A stretch of 64,000 nt of DNA, taken from NCBI GenBank assembly GCA_016711345.1, contig JADJTD010000001.1, forward strand, positions 1,674,001 through 1,738,000, read 5' to 3'. The stretch's first letter is position 1. Each line of letters starts with the position of its first letter. The translations under genes were made by a program, and so were the position numbers. A model generated the notes under the pieces. That model saw only the letters and a list, made by a program, of their open reading frames with translations. It had not been told where the DNA came from and did not search any database. This DNA is from Chloracidobacterium sp. GTDB lineage: Bacteria; Acidobacteriota; Blastocatellia; Pyrinomonadales; Pyrinomonadaceae. Positions 8,772 through 17,996 of the stretch are shown one piece after another.

Positions 8772-9197
8772 TTATTTTTCTTTATCGACCGGATAGCTTG
8801 CTCTGCCTTCAGAGATCGATTTTGACTCCGTCTTGCGTTTTTCCTGCGTGTAAGCACTCTTTCCTGCTTCGATCGCCGCTGAGAACGGATTTGCAGTGTT
8901 TGCAGCTGCGGATTTGGCCTTTTCTGTCAATTCGCCTGCTTTTTCGGCTGCAGTTTGGTAAAGGTCGGTAGCCTTTTCACGTGAAACTTCGTAATACTCA
9001 CCTGCTTTCTCCTGCAATTGGGCAGCAGTTTCTTTACTTTTTTCAAGTCCTTTTCTAGTCGCGTCCGCAAGGTCGTCACGCAGTTCTTGGCCTGATTTTG
9101 GTGCGAAAAGCAGTGCAATTACCGCTCCGATGCCGCCGCCAACGATCAAATAGGTCAACTTTGTGGCCACGCTTGTCTCTTCTCTTTCATGTCTCAT
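8772..9197 (-). CDS. YtxH-domain protein
   Basis: 141 residues with a single membrane segment at about 12-32 holding the YtxH signature G-G-G-I-G-A-V-I-A-L-L-F-A-P-K-S-G. An Ala/Lys/Glu-rich amphipathic helical tail of about 100 residues follows, similar to stress-induced and LEA-like repeats. GGAGG lies 7 bases before the ATG. It forms a two-gene unit with the DUF948-like gene. Family members are linked to general stress in Firmicutes, but the role here is unknown. Confidence 0.75.
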   Translation of the reverse strand: MRHEREETSVATKLTYLIVGGGIGAVIALLFAPKSGQELRDDLADATRKGLEKSKETAAQLQEKAGEYYEVSREKATDLYQTAAEKAGELTEKAKSAAANTANPFSAAIEAGKSAYTQEKRKTESKSISEGRASYPVDKEK

Positions 9198-9422
9198 AAT
9201 TTTCCTCCAGCGAATAAAAACCCGCTTAGTAATAATAATTCTTGCCTATGCCCAAATTGTAACAAAACTGAAGGTCAAGGGCAATAATTTTATGCTATCA
9301 GCCGATTGTAATGTTCACAGTACGGAACTATACAAAAAACCATTAGCTTATAGCGTTATTAAAGCCCTAAGGTGCGGTTTCAACGGCGTTTTGCTAGTCT
9401 TATTGTTTTGGCTTTATTGAGT

Positions 9423-11225
9423 ATGAACCTCGATCAGATAAGAAACTTTTCTATTATTGCCCACATCGATCACGGCAAATCGACGCTTGCCGACCGTTTG
9501 CTGCAGATAACCGGCGCGGTCGCCGAGCGCGATATGGAGGCGCAGCTGCTCGACGACATGGATCTCGAGCGCGAGCGCGGCATCACGATCAAGTCGCACG
9601 CCGTTCGCCTCGATTACAAGGCGAAGGACGGCAAAGATTACGTCCTGAATCTCATCGACACGCCCGGACACGTTGATTTTACATATGAAGTTTCGCGGTC
9701 GCTGTCGGCGTGCGAAGGAGCTTTGCTGATCGTTGACGCTTCGCAGGGTGTCGAGGCACAGACGCTCGCCAACACGTATCTCGCTCTCGAAAATGACCTA
9801 GAACTAATTCCGGTTCTCAACAAGATCGACCTGCCGTCCGCCGAACCCGACCGCATTAAAGAGCAGATCGAGAACATCATCGGCCTCGACGCCAGCGAAG
9901 CCGTCCTGACCTCAGCCAAATCCGGCCTTGGTGTCGAAGATGTGCTCGAAGCCATAATTGCCAAGATACCGGCACCAAAAGGCGACCGGAATGCACCGCT
10001 AAAAGCTCTTATATTCGACAGTTGGTACGACTCGTATCGCGGCGTGATCGTGCTGTTTCGCGTTATCGACGGCACTATCAAAAAGGGAATGAAGATAAGA
10101 TTCTTCAACACGGGGCGCGAATACCTGGTCGAAACCATTGGCGTCAACCGTCCGCGCCCGACGCCCATCGGCAATCTCGGCCCGGGCGAGGTAGGCTTTA
10201 TCACCGCGTCGATCAAGACCGTTGCGGACGTGCAGATCGGCGACACGATCACCGATGCCGCCCGTCCCGTGACCGAAGCTCTGCCTGGATTTAAGGAAGT
10301 GAAGCCGATGGTTTTTGCAGGATTGTATCCGATCGATTCGGCACAATACGAAGACCTGCGCGATGCGATGGATAAGCTGCGGCTTAACGATTCGTCATTT
10401 TTTTACGAACCGGAAAGTTCGACCGCACTTGGATTCGGCTTCCGCTGCGGCTTTCTCGGTTTGCTCCATATGGAGATCATTCAGGAGCGGCTCGAACGTG
10501 AATTCAATCTCGAACTCATCACCACCGCGCCCGGCGTGCGTTATCGCGTGACAACCACCGACGGCGAGGTCGCTGAGATCGATAGCCCTTCGAAAATGCC
10601 TGACACCGGCCGCATCGTAAAGATCGAAGAGCCATTTATTGAGGCAACGATCCTCACAAATGATGCATTTCTCGGCGGCATCTTGCCGCTGCTTGACGAA
10701 AAACGCGGTATTCAGAAAAAATTTGAATACATCACGACCGACCGCGTAATGCTCGTTTACGAACTGCCGCTCAACGAGATCGTCCTCGATTTCTACGACC
10801 GTCTTAAGAGCGTTTCGAAAGGCTACGCCTCGCTCGATTATCATGTTTCGGGCTACCAAGTCAGCAAACTTGTAAAGCTCGACGTCCTCGTTTCCGGCGA
10901 GCCGGTCGATGCACTCTCGATCATCCTACACACCGACACAGCCACCGCCAAAGGCCGTTTGCTGACTGCCAAGATGAAGGAACTCATCCCGCGGCAGATG
11001 TTCGAGGTCGCCATCCAAGCCGCTATCGGCAACAAGGTCATCGCCCGCGAAACCGTCAAAGCCATGGGCAAAAACGTCATCGCCAAATGCTACGGCGGCG
11101 ACATCTCGCGCAAACGCAAACTGCTCGAAAAACAAAAAGAAGGCAAAAAGCGAATGAAAAAAGTAGGCCGCGTCGAGATCCCGCAAGAGGCATTTTTGGC
11201 AGTGCTGAAGGTGAATGAATCGTAA
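9423..11225 (+). CDS. lepA: Elongation factor 4 (LepA)
   Basis: A 600-residue translational GTPase, the normal length for LepA. I place the start at the ATG at 9423 because the family N-terminus ([16 protein letters not shown]) begins exactly there. Visible are the P-loop A-H-I-D-H-G-K-S, switch I R-G-I-T-I-K, switch [14 protein letters not shown] and the LepA-specific C-terminal domain with [17 protein letters not shown] near the end. It acts on ribosomes during translation or assembly under stress. The gene is monocistronic; 225 bases without an obvious element precede it. Confidence 0.97.
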   Translation: MNLDQIRNFSIIAHIDHGKSTLADRLLQITGAVAERDMEAQLLDDMDLERERGITIKSHAVRLDYKAKDGKDYVLNLIDTPGHVDFTYEVSRSLSACEGALLIVDASQGVEAQTLANTYLALENDLELIPVLNKIDLPSAEPDRIKEQIENIIGLDASEAVLTSAKSGLGVEDVLEAIIAKIPAPKGDRNAPLKALIFDSWYDSYRGVIVLFRVIDGTIKKGMKIRFFNTGREYLVETIGVNRPRPTPIGNLGPGEVGFITASIKTVADVQIGDTITDAARPVTEALPGFKEVKPMVFAGLYPIDSAQYEDLRDAMDKLRLNDSSFFYEPESSTALGFGFRCGFLGLLHMEIIQERLEREFNLELITTAPGVRYRVTTTDGEVAEIDSPSKMPDTGRIVKIEEPFIEATILTNDAFLGGILPLLDEKRGIQKKFEYITTDRVMLVYELPLNEIVLDFYDRLKSVSKGYASLDYHVSGYQVSKLVKLDVLVSGEPVDALSIILHTDTATAKGRLLTAKMKELIPRQMFEVAIQAAIGNKVIARETVKAMGKNVIAKCYGGDISRKRKLLEKQKEGKKRMKKVGRVEIPQEAFLAVLKVNES

Positions 11226-11290
11226 AACAAGTGTTTGCCCCGTACCAAAAAGTCAAAGAAATGACCGACTGGCTAATAGGGGTCAGGATT

Positions 11291-11794
11291 ATGACCCGAC
11301 CCGATCAATTGATTATCGAAGATCGGCGACCGACGTGGCCAATGCTTTTGAGCATATTAGGGGCGATATTCTTTTCCCTCGTGTTTATCTTTTCTTTATT
11401 CGGATACAACTTCTTTATCGATTCGTTGGGAATATGGATGACTGGCATTCCGGCAGCAGCGTGTATCGGCCTTTCTTTTCGTGGAACGATCCGCGAGATC
11501 TATGTTTTCGACAAGCCGTCGGACACATATCATTTTGCACGGCAGTTTCTTTATAAAAAAGAAGTAATCGAAGGAACGCTTAGCCAATTTTGCGGCGTCG
11601 GGGTGCAAACAGTAATACAAAACGACTGGGTGAAGCATTCGGTAGTCCTTCGGTCAGAAGGGATGTTCCTCGGCCTCACACCAATTCAGGAAATTCGGGC
11701 ATCCAAACCGGTTCTTAATTTTTGGAGTACCGAAGATCGTATCGGACACGCAATTTCTAAATTCCTCGACATACCACGTCAAGACAGCGCTTGA
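11291..11794 (+). CDS. Hypothetical membrane protein
   Basis: I do not recognise the family. From the ATG at 11291 (preceded by AGGGGTCAGG) it encodes 167 residues. Two hydrophobic helices lie at about 18-40 and 45-60, then a soluble C-terminal domain of about 100 residues that could be PH-like by its alternating hydrophobic pattern. In-frame starts also exist at 11231 (GTG) and 11261 (ATG). Its end overlaps the end of the convergent phosphohexomutase gene by 16 bases. Codon use fits a real gene. Confidence 0.55.
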   Translation: MTRPDQLIIEDRRPTWPMLLSILGAIFFSLVFIFSLFGYNFFIDSLGIWMTGIPAAACIGLSFRGTIREIYVFDKPSDTYHFARQFLYKKEVIEGTLSQFCGVGVQTVIQNDWVKHSVVLRSEGMFLGLTPIQEIRASKPVLNFWSTEDRIGHAISKFLDIPRQDSA

Positions 11795-13188
11795 CTGCGG
11801 TCATACGAGACCTGTTTTCCAACCTCACTTTCGATGACCTGTCGAATATCGGAAAGGGCGTCTGCGGAATCTGCTTCGAAACGAAGGACCAAGATCGCCT
11901 GCGTATTTGATGCTCGAACCAACCCCCAACCGTGTTCGAAACTGATGCGGGCGCCGTCGATGGTAATTACTTCATTCGTCTGCGAGAAGTGGTCGGCGAT
12001 TCTTTTAACGACCTCAAATTTAGTCTCGTCCGGACAATCGGCGCGGAGTTCCGGTGTTGAATACGTTTTTGGCAGGTCGGCAAGCAAAGCGGAAAGCGGT
12101 TTGTCGGTTTTTGAGAGAATTTCGAGTACACGCGCACCGGCGTATGTTGCGTCATCAAATCCGTAGAACCTGTCGGCGAAAAACATATGGCCGCTCATTT
12201 CGCCTGCCAACAACGCGCCCGTTTCTTTCATTTTTGATTTGATGAGCGAGTGGCCGGCTTTCCACATTAGCGGATTGCCGCCGTGTTTTTCGATGTCGTC
12301 GAAAAGGATTTGCGAACATTTAACTTCGGCGATAATCGTCGAACCGGGATGATTTGCAAGAATATCGCGGGAAAATAAAACCATCAGTTCGTCGCCCCAG
12401 ATGATGCGTCCGGTTTCATCCACCACGCCGAGACGGTCACCGTCACCGTCGAAAGCGATGCCTAGATCGGCCTTGTTTTCACGCACTGCTGTGATCACAT
12501 CTTGCAGGTTTTCTGTAACGGTCGGGTCGGCATGATGATTTGGAAAAGTAGAGTCCGGTTCGGTATAAAGCTCGATCAACTCAACACCGAGTTCGCGATA
12601 AACAGGAACGCCAGTCACTCCGCCCATTCCATTTCCCCCGTCGATGACGACTTTGATTTTGCGATCGCCGAGAGAGACGCGCGAAACTATGTCGCGGCAG
12701 TAGTCATCGAGAACATCTAGGGCAGAAACGCGAGTGTTAACGCGCGTGCCCTCGACATCAGTCGGCACGCTCCCTAACGGTCGCGTTTCTGCCCGTGAGG
12801 CGATCTCTTTTATTTCCTGTATCTGCGATCCGAACAGCGTGTCTTTGCCAAGGCAGATCTTAAATCCGTTATGATCGGGCGGGTTATGCGAGCCGGTTAT
12901 CATCACACCACCGTCAACGTCTTTTGTGAATACCGTGTGATACAGAACAGGTGTCGGCACCATTCCGATAAGCACTGCGTCGCAGCCGTTTTCGATCAGT
13001 CCGTTTGTTAGCAAATCACAAAATCGCGGACTGCTCGCACGTGCGTCATAGCCGATTGCAATTCGTTTAGCGCCGTTCTGGTTAAAAAACGTACCGATCG
13101 CCCGCCCAAGCGTCGCAACCGTCTCGTCGGTCAATTGCTCACCGACAATGCCGCGAATATCGTATTCCCTGAAGATATTTGAGTTCAT
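11779..13188 (-). CDS. Phosphomannomutase/phosphoglucomutase (AlgC-type)
   Basis: 469 residues from the ATG at 13188 (a TTG 15 bases upstream is also in frame). The N-terminus N-I-F-R-E-Y-D-I-R-G-I is typical of the alpha-D-phosphohexomutase family. The phosphoserine loop M-I-T-G-S-H-N-P-P, the metal loop D-G-D-G-D-R and the sugar-binding G-E-M-S-G-H are all present, followed by the C-terminal phosphate-binding domain. It interconverts the 1- and 6-phosphates of mannose or glucose to supply nucleotide sugars for exopolysaccharide or LPS. GEMSGH is the ManB/AlgC form; substrate choice between glucose and mannose cannot be fixed. Confidence 0.93.
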   Translation of the reverse strand: MNSNIFREYDIRGIVGEQLTDETVATLGRAIGTFFNQNGAKRIAIGYDARASSPRFCDLLTNGLIENGCDAVLIGMVPTPVLYHTVFTKDVDGGVMITGSHNPPDHNGFKICLGKDTLFGSQIQEIKEIASRAETRPLGSVPTDVEGTRVNTRVSALDVLDDYCRDIVSRVSLGDRKIKVVIDGGNGMGGVTGVPVYRELGVELIELYTEPDSTFPNHHADPTVTENLQDVITAVRENKADLGIAFDGDGDRLGVVDETGRIIWGDELMVLFSRDILANHPGSTIIAEVKCSQILFDDIEKHGGNPLMWKAGHSLIKSKMKETGALLAGEMSGHMFFADRFYGFDDATYAGARVLEILSKTDKPLSALLADLPKTYSTPELRADCPDETKFEVVKRIADHFSQTNEVITIDGARISFEHGWGLVRASNTQAILVLRFEADSADALSDIRQVIESEVGKQVSYDRSQALS

Positions 13189-13206
13189 AGATCTTGCACA
13201 CAAAAC

Positions 13207-13235
13207 TTTACACTTTCGAACGATTTTCGTATATA
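13207..13235 (+). promoter_or_regulatory. Promoter for the cupredoxin gene
   Basis: TTTACA (13207-13212), a 17-base spacer, then TATATA (13230-13235); the overlapping TATACT gives an alternative -10. Expected start near 13242, about 30 bases before the GTG start. Confidence 0.5.
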
Positions 13236-13272
13236 CTCATTACGCAAATTCACTAAAAAAGGAGATTCTACT

Positions 13273-14265
13273 GTGTCAGCAAATGTCCGACTTCGCGTTT
13301 CGCGTTTCGTAACCTTAGGTATTGGGTTATTTGTTCTTCTCGGCACTGCTTTGACCATAGTCGCCGCAAGCAACTGGGTCGCAAAGCCTTCATCCGCCGA
13401 TTACACCGAAGCCTTCTGCGGCACACCTCCGCCGAATTATCGGCCTGAGCCCGTCGTGTTGCCGCCGCATACGGCCCCGATGGTAGTTCCGGTCGCAATA
13501 TCCGGCTTTGCTTTTAGTCCGGCTGATTTGACTATAAATGTCGGTGACACAGTAACGTGGACAAATAATGATGGTTCCGGGCATACCTCTACGAGCGATA
13601 CCGGTGTATGGAATTCCGAATTTTTGTCGCAAGGACAAAGCTTTAGTTTCACTTTCACCAGCGCAGGCTCGTTTCCATATCATTGCGGGCTTCATGCCTT
13701 CATGACCGCGACCGTTACAGTCGTAGCCGCTCCGTCGCCAACTCCGACACCTGCGATCAGCGGAACTGTCACCTATGGCAACGCAGTTTCGGGCCCGCCG
13801 CCGCGGTTTGTTTCTAATGTTCTTTTAAGCGGTGTAGGTTCACCAAACGTCTCAACAACAACGAGTTTTCCAGCCGGCACTTATACTCTGACTGGATTTG
13901 GAGCGACCTCTTACACTGTCACACCGACAAAGACCGACGGCGTGAACGGCATCTCGTCGTTCGACGCAGGAAGAATCGCTCAGCATGTCTCGGGGGGAAC
14001 ACTTTTGACCGGCAACCAGTTGATCGCAGCCGACACTAGCAACAACGGCAGCATTTCATCATTCGACGCAGCAAAGATCGCTCAATTCGTCTCAGGCGGC
14101 ACGATCATTCAGCCAAACGTCACCGGAACCTGGAGATTCATTCCCGTAAACAGGGCTTACGCCTCAGTCACATCAAGTGTTGCAGGCGAAGACTTTATAG
14201 CATTGCTAATGGGCGAGGTTTCCGGTAACTGGACAAATACTGCTCCTACATCGGCGACAAGGTAA
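13273..14265 (+). CDS. Secreted cupredoxin with dockerin-like module
   Basis: 330 residues starting at GTG, with AGGAG 9 bases upstream. Signal peptide or anchor to about residue 33; a type-1 copper domain at about 70-152 with ligands H104, C138, H141 and M144; a short Pro/Thr linker; then a module (about 161-320) with two dockerin-like calcium loops (S-S-F-D-A-G-R-I-A-Q and S-S-F-D-A-A-K-I-A-Q). The copper domain and the module are close paralogues of the two ends of the protein at 5270-8185, including the phrases V-T-Y-G-N-A and M-G-E-V-S-G-N-W-T-N. FG-GAP and cohesin-like parts are absent. It is likely extracellular; an electron carrier or copper-buffering role is inferred. Confidence 0.8.
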   Translation: MSANVRLRVSRFVTLGIGLFVLLGTALTIVAASNWVAKPSSADYTEAFCGTPPPNYRPEPVVLPPHTAPMVVPVAISGFAFSPADLTINVGDTVTWTNNDGSGHTSTSDTGVWNSEFLSQGQSFSFTFTSAGSFPYHCGLHAFMTATVTVVAAPSPTPTPAISGTVTYGNAVSGPPPRFVSNVLLSGVGSPNVSTTTSFPAGTYTLTGFGATSYTVTPTKTDGVNGISSFDAGRIAQHVSGGTLLTGNQLIAADTSNNGSISSFDAAKIAQFVSGGTIIQPNVTGTWRFIPVNRAYASVTSSVAGEDFIALLMGEVSGNWTNTAPTSATR

Positions 14266-14387
14266 CTTGGGCCTCGCTCACAACTGATCTCCTTCTTTTG
14301 CTATACTCTCGAATTGTATCGAGACAACAGACGCGTGCCTTCCGGCATCGAAAATATGCTTTTGTTCAGCGATCAGCATTTTAGTTT

Positions 14388-15374
14388 ATGAAAAGTTCGT
14401 TTGGTCTAAATTTGCTCAAGTCTGTCCTTGTTTCGTTAGTTTTTGCGACGGCCGTTTTTGCGCAAAAAGCAACACCGACACCGCCTGTACCGTCTGACGA
14501 CACTGGAGCGACAAAAGTCTTTGAGGTTCGGTTGCCGGTTACGGTCACGCAAAAGAAGAATCTTATAAGTGGACTGACGCGCGGCGATTTTCAGATCTTT
14601 GAGGACGGTGTACAACAAGAAGTAACGTTCTTTTCGTCGGAAAAATCAAATCCGCCGGTTTATGTCGGCGTGCTGATGGATACTTCGCCTTCGACCGCCG
14701 GAAAGATGAAGTTTTCAAAAGAAGCGGCAAGAAACTTTATCTACACCGTCATCCAACTGCGAAAAGATAAGGCCGCGTTCATGACATTCGATCACGAGGT
14801 CACGCTACGACAGGATTTTACAGACAAAATGGACCTGCTCGACAAAGCGGTCGATAAGATAAGCAAAACAGGTTCGCAAACGGCGCTTTACGATGCGGTT
14901 TGGCAGTTTGCTGACGAAAAGCTGCGCACTGTTCCGGGCCGTCGCGTGATCGTCGTCATAACTGACGGCGACGATACATTCAGCCGCGCCGAACTAAAAG
15001 ACGCGATCGACATAGCTCAGCGAACCGAGACAACCATATTCGGGATCTCTACCAAAGCAGGTTTTCTTGGTTCTGTTCCCGGTGTTGATGCTGGAACGAT
15101 CAAAGACAAAGGCGACAAGTTTTTATCGCAGCTCTGCGAAGACACTGGCGGCGAAGTTTTTTTTACAGGCGATATGCTTGCACTGGAAAAGGCATTCAAA
15201 AAGATATCGGATGAACTGCGATCGCAATACCTGATCACTTATCGGCCGGCCAATCAAAATCTCGACGGCCGGGCACGCAAGATCGAAGTTCGCTTTACGG
15301 ATAAAGAAAAAACCGGTAAATATAAGATCCGCACAAAGTCGAGCTACAGAGCGATCAAAGACAATTTGAAGTAG
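14388..15374 (+). CDS. VWFA-related acidobacterial protein, copy 1
   Basis: 328 residues with a signal peptide (to about F-A-Q-K at 24). A domain with F-Q-I-F-E-D-G-V-Q-Q-E-V-T-F-F matches the N-terminal part of the VWFA-related Acidobacterial family. A von Willebrand A domain (about 90-290) follows with the MIDAS residues D-T-S-P-S at its start. The C-terminus S-Q-Y-L-I-T-Y-R-P-A-N-Q-N-L-D-G-R-A-R-K-I is characteristic. It is predicted periplasmic or surface metal-dependent adhesion; no enzymatic function is expected. It is 11 bases from a second copy, so they form an operon. Confidence 0.88.
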   Translation: MKSSFGLNLLKSVLVSLVFATAVFAQKATPTPPVPSDDTGATKVFEVRLPVTVTQKKNLISGLTRGDFQIFEDGVQQEVTFFSSEKSNPPVYVGVLMDTSPSTAGKMKFSKEAARNFIYTVIQLRKDKAAFMTFDHEVTLRQDFTDKMDLLDKAVDKISKTGSQTALYDAVWQFADEKLRTVPGRRVIVVITDGDDTFSRAELKDAIDIAQRTETTIFGISTKAGFLGSVPGVDAGTIKDKGDKFLSQLCEDTGGEVFFTGDMLALEKAFKKISDELRSQYLITYRPANQNLDGRARKIEVRFTDKEKTGKYKIRTKSSYRAIKDNLK

Positions 15375-15385
15375 GAGTTTTACAA

Positions 15386-16468
15386 ATGTTGTTTTCGCGA
15401 ATTCGATCCTTTGCTTTTTTTGCTGCGGCTTTTCTGTTTGTCGGCCTTATAGGTCTTTCTGTTGCCAACGCTCAACAGACGCCTCCTAATCCGCCCGCGA
15501 AAGCGCCTTTGCCGCAACCCACACCTCCGCCATCCGATGACGACGAGGTCATCAAAGTCGATACCGACATCGTAAACGTCCTTTTCACTGCACAAGATCG
15601 AAATAAACGCTTGCTAACGAGTCTTAAACAAGAAGACGTAAAGATATTCGAAGACGGCAAACAGCAGGAGATCACTACATTTTCACGGCAGATCGATCTG
15701 CCGCTGAGTCTCGCAATTTTGATCGATGTCAGCGCTTCGCAGGAAAGAACGCTGCCGGAAGAAAAGGCTGCGGCAATTTCGTTCCTCGAAACAGTCGTCC
15801 GGCCGTCAAAAGATGAAGTTTCGGTAGTTTCATTTACTGGCGAATCGACTCTCGAACAGGGAATGACAAACAATATGCAGCGCCTGCGGCGTGCGATCGA
15901 AAAGGTGCGTTTTATTCCACCATCGGGCTACATTGGCGGCGGCGTTATTGCCGGAACTCCGCCGATCTCGGGCGATAATCAGGCAACCCAAGGTTCAACC
16001 GCGATTTGGGACGCAATTTGGGTTACATCTGACGAGATCCTCGGTCCGGCACCGGAAAGAACCCGTCGCGCGATCATCCTGCTATCCGACGGCGTCAACA
16101 CTTACGGAAAAAAGAAATTGGACGAAGCTGTTCAGGCAGCTTTGCGATCGGAAGCAATCATTTATTCGGTTGGAATCGGAGATAATTTTTACAGCGGCGT
16201 CGATAAAGGCTCGCTAAACAAAATTTCTGAGCGGACTGGTGGCCGTGCATATTTTCCGCGCGACGAACGCGAGCTTCGTGATGCGTTTGCACAGATTCAG
16301 GAAGAGATGCGTTCGCAATATCTGATCGCCTACGAGCCCACGAATCAAAACCGCGACGGTTCCTATCGCAAGATCGAGATCCAACTAACAAACTCTCAAT
16401 TGCAAAAAGATAAAGTAAAGGTCACGCACCGGCAGGGCTATTTCGCAAAATCCGCGCCTAAGAAATGA
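15386..16468 (+). CDS. VWFA-related acidobacterial protein, copy 2
   Basis: 360 residues; TAGGAG lies 7 bases before the ATG. The layout matches copy 1: signal peptide ending near A-N-A-Q, a Pro-rich stretch, the V-K-I-F-E-D-G-K-Q-Q-E motif, a VWA domain with D-V-S-A-S as MIDAS, and the closing R-S-Q-Y-L-I-A-Y-E-P-T-N-Q-N-R-D-G-S-Y-R-K-I. The VWA domain carries an extra Gly/Pro-rich insertion near residues 175-200. Tandem divergence suggests an old duplication. Role: probable surface or periplasmic binding protein. Confidence 0.88.
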   Translation: MLFSRIRSFAFFAAAFLFVGLIGLSVANAQQTPPNPPAKAPLPQPTPPPSDDDEVIKVDTDIVNVLFTAQDRNKRLLTSLKQEDVKIFEDGKQQEITTFSRQIDLPLSLAILIDVSASQERTLPEEKAAAISFLETVVRPSKDEVSVVSFTGESTLEQGMTNNMQRLRRAIEKVRFIPPSGYIGGGVIAGTPPISGDNQATQGSTAIWDAIWVTSDEILGPAPERTRRAIILLSDGVNTYGKKKLDEAVQAALRSEAIIYSVGIGDNFYSGVDKGSLNKISERTGGRAYFPRDERELRDAFAQIQEEMRSQYLIAYEPTNQNRDGSYRKIEIQLTNSQLQKDKVKVTHRQGYFAKSAPKK

Positions 16469-16476
16469 CTTGTTTT

Positions 16477-17901
16477 CTAAACAAACATTTTTCCCGGATT
16501 TAGTATGCCGTTCGGATCAAAAACCTTTTTGATCTGCTTCATTATCTCTAGCGTCGGGCGGTCGATTGCGTAATTCAAATATGGAGCCTTTACATAACCG
16601 ATACCATGCTCGCCAGAGATCGTGCCGCCGAGAACGACCGCAAGTCGGAAAGTCTCGGCAACGCATTTGCGGGCACGATCTATGGATGCCTGATCTTCGC
16701 GGTCGCACATAAAATTGACGTGGATGTTACCATCGCCTGCGTGGCCGAAATTGGCGACAAATGTGTTGTGACGTTTACCGATCTCCTCGATCTTTGCGAC
16801 AAGCTCCGGAACCTTTGAACGAGGCACCACAACATCCTCGTTAATCTTGAGAGTGCCGTATTTCATCAGAGACGGCGAGATCGCGCGGCGAACATCCCAC
16901 AACTTATCTTCCTCTTCTTTTGACTGAGAACGCATAATGTCAAAGCCGCCGTTCTCACTTATGATCTGCTCGATGGTCCTGGCATTTTTTGCGACCTCTT
17001 CTTTTGAACCGTCCACCGCAACGAGCAAGATCGCCTTCGCGTCTTTCGACAATCCAAACGCAAAGTTGCCTTCGACCGCTTCGATGCAATACTTGTCGAT
17101 GACTTCCATCGCCATTGGCAGCAAACCGACAGGCGTGAATTTTGTCAGCACCTTGCACGCCTCTTCCATCGTGCGAAAATTGGCACGCACGGTCGATGTG
17201 GCTTCCGGAATCGGCAGTAGCTTCAAGGTCGCTTCGGTAAAGATGCCGAGCATTCCTTCCGAGCCACACATCAAACCCGTCAGGTCAAACCCAACGACAT
17301 TCTTCACAGTTTTTCCCCCTGTGTGAATAACTTCGCCGGTTGCTGTTACAACTTCAAGCCCTAGCACGTGATGCTTTGTCACACCATATTTCGGCGTTCG
17401 CATTCCGCCCGCGTTCTCTGCAATGTTGCCGCCGATAAAGCTGTTCTTGTAGCTCGCCGGATCAGGCGCGAACATCAATCCATGTTTCGCGATTGCTTCC
17501 TGCAACTCAATTGTCCTGATTCCCGGCTGACAAATTGCATAAAGATCATCGACGTTGATGTCGATGATCTTGTTCATTCTATCCGTGCCGACGACAATCC
17601 CTCCGTCAACCGGAACCGCGCCGCCCGTATAACCAACGCCGCCGCCCCGTGCAGTCACCGGAAACAGATATTCGTTCGCAAGTTTTAGGATCGACACTAC
17701 ATGCTCGGTTGTCTCAGGAAAAACAACTGCCTCGGGCGGGAATTTTTCTTTGACTGCGTCGGCTCCATACGGTTCTACTGTTTCGGGTTTGACTAAGACA
17801 TTCTCATCACCGACTATCGAGCGCAATTTGCTCACGACCTCAGGGTTTGACGCGCTTGTTGTCTTACGTCCTGCGGATTCAAAATGTATAGACTCGAACA
17901 T
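16477..17901 (-). CDS. FAD-linked oxidase, GlcD-type (glycolate/lactate dehydrogenase subunit)
   Basis: 474 residues from the ATG at 17901. A longer in-frame reading exists but would run into the divergent symporter gene and adds non-homologous sequence. The N-terminal FAD_binding_4 domain shows R-G-G-G-V-G-Y-T-G-G-A-V-P, and the C-terminal FAD-oxidase domain contains N-F-G-H-A-G-D-G-N-I-H and G-T-I-S-G-E-H-G-I-G, both hallmarks of GlcD and D-lactate dehydrogenases. It oxidises a 2-hydroxy acid to the 2-oxo acid. No GlcE or GlcF gene is adjacent, so it may act alone. The divergent neighbour is a dicarboxylate symporter, which might import the substrate. Confidence 0.9.
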   Translation of the reverse strand: MFESIHFESAGRKTTSASNPEVVSKLRSIVGDENVLVKPETVEPYGADAVKEKFPPEAVVFPETTEHVVSILKLANEYLFPVTARGGGVGYTGGAVPVDGGIVVGTDRMNKIIDINVDDLYAICQPGIRTIELQEAIAKHGLMFAPDPASYKNSFIGGNIAENAGGMRTPKYGVTKHHVLGLEVVTATGEVIHTGGKTVKNVVGFDLTGLMCGSEGMLGIFTEATLKLLPIPEATSTVRANFRTMEEACKVLTKFTPVGLLPMAMEVIDKYCIEAVEGNFAFGLSKDAKAILLVAVDGSKEEVAKNARTIEQIISENGGFDIMRSQSKEEEDKLWDVRRAISPSLMKYGTLKINEDVVVPRSKVPELVAKIEEIGKRHNTFVANFGHAGDGNIHVNFMCDREDQASIDRARKCVAETFRLAVVLGGTISGEHGIGYVKAPYLNYAIDRPTLEIMKQIKKVFDPNGILNPGKMFV

Positions 17902-17996
17902 TTTATTCAATCTAAATCCTAGCAGATTTAACGAAATCCGGGCATTTCTGCTACACTCACACAAAACCGCAACGTCGAGAAAATAAGGAGCAAACG

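Noticed and set aside
9638..10252. 204-codon minus-strand frame inside lepA
   Set aside because: Antisense to conserved GTPase domains with no motif or ribosome site of its own.
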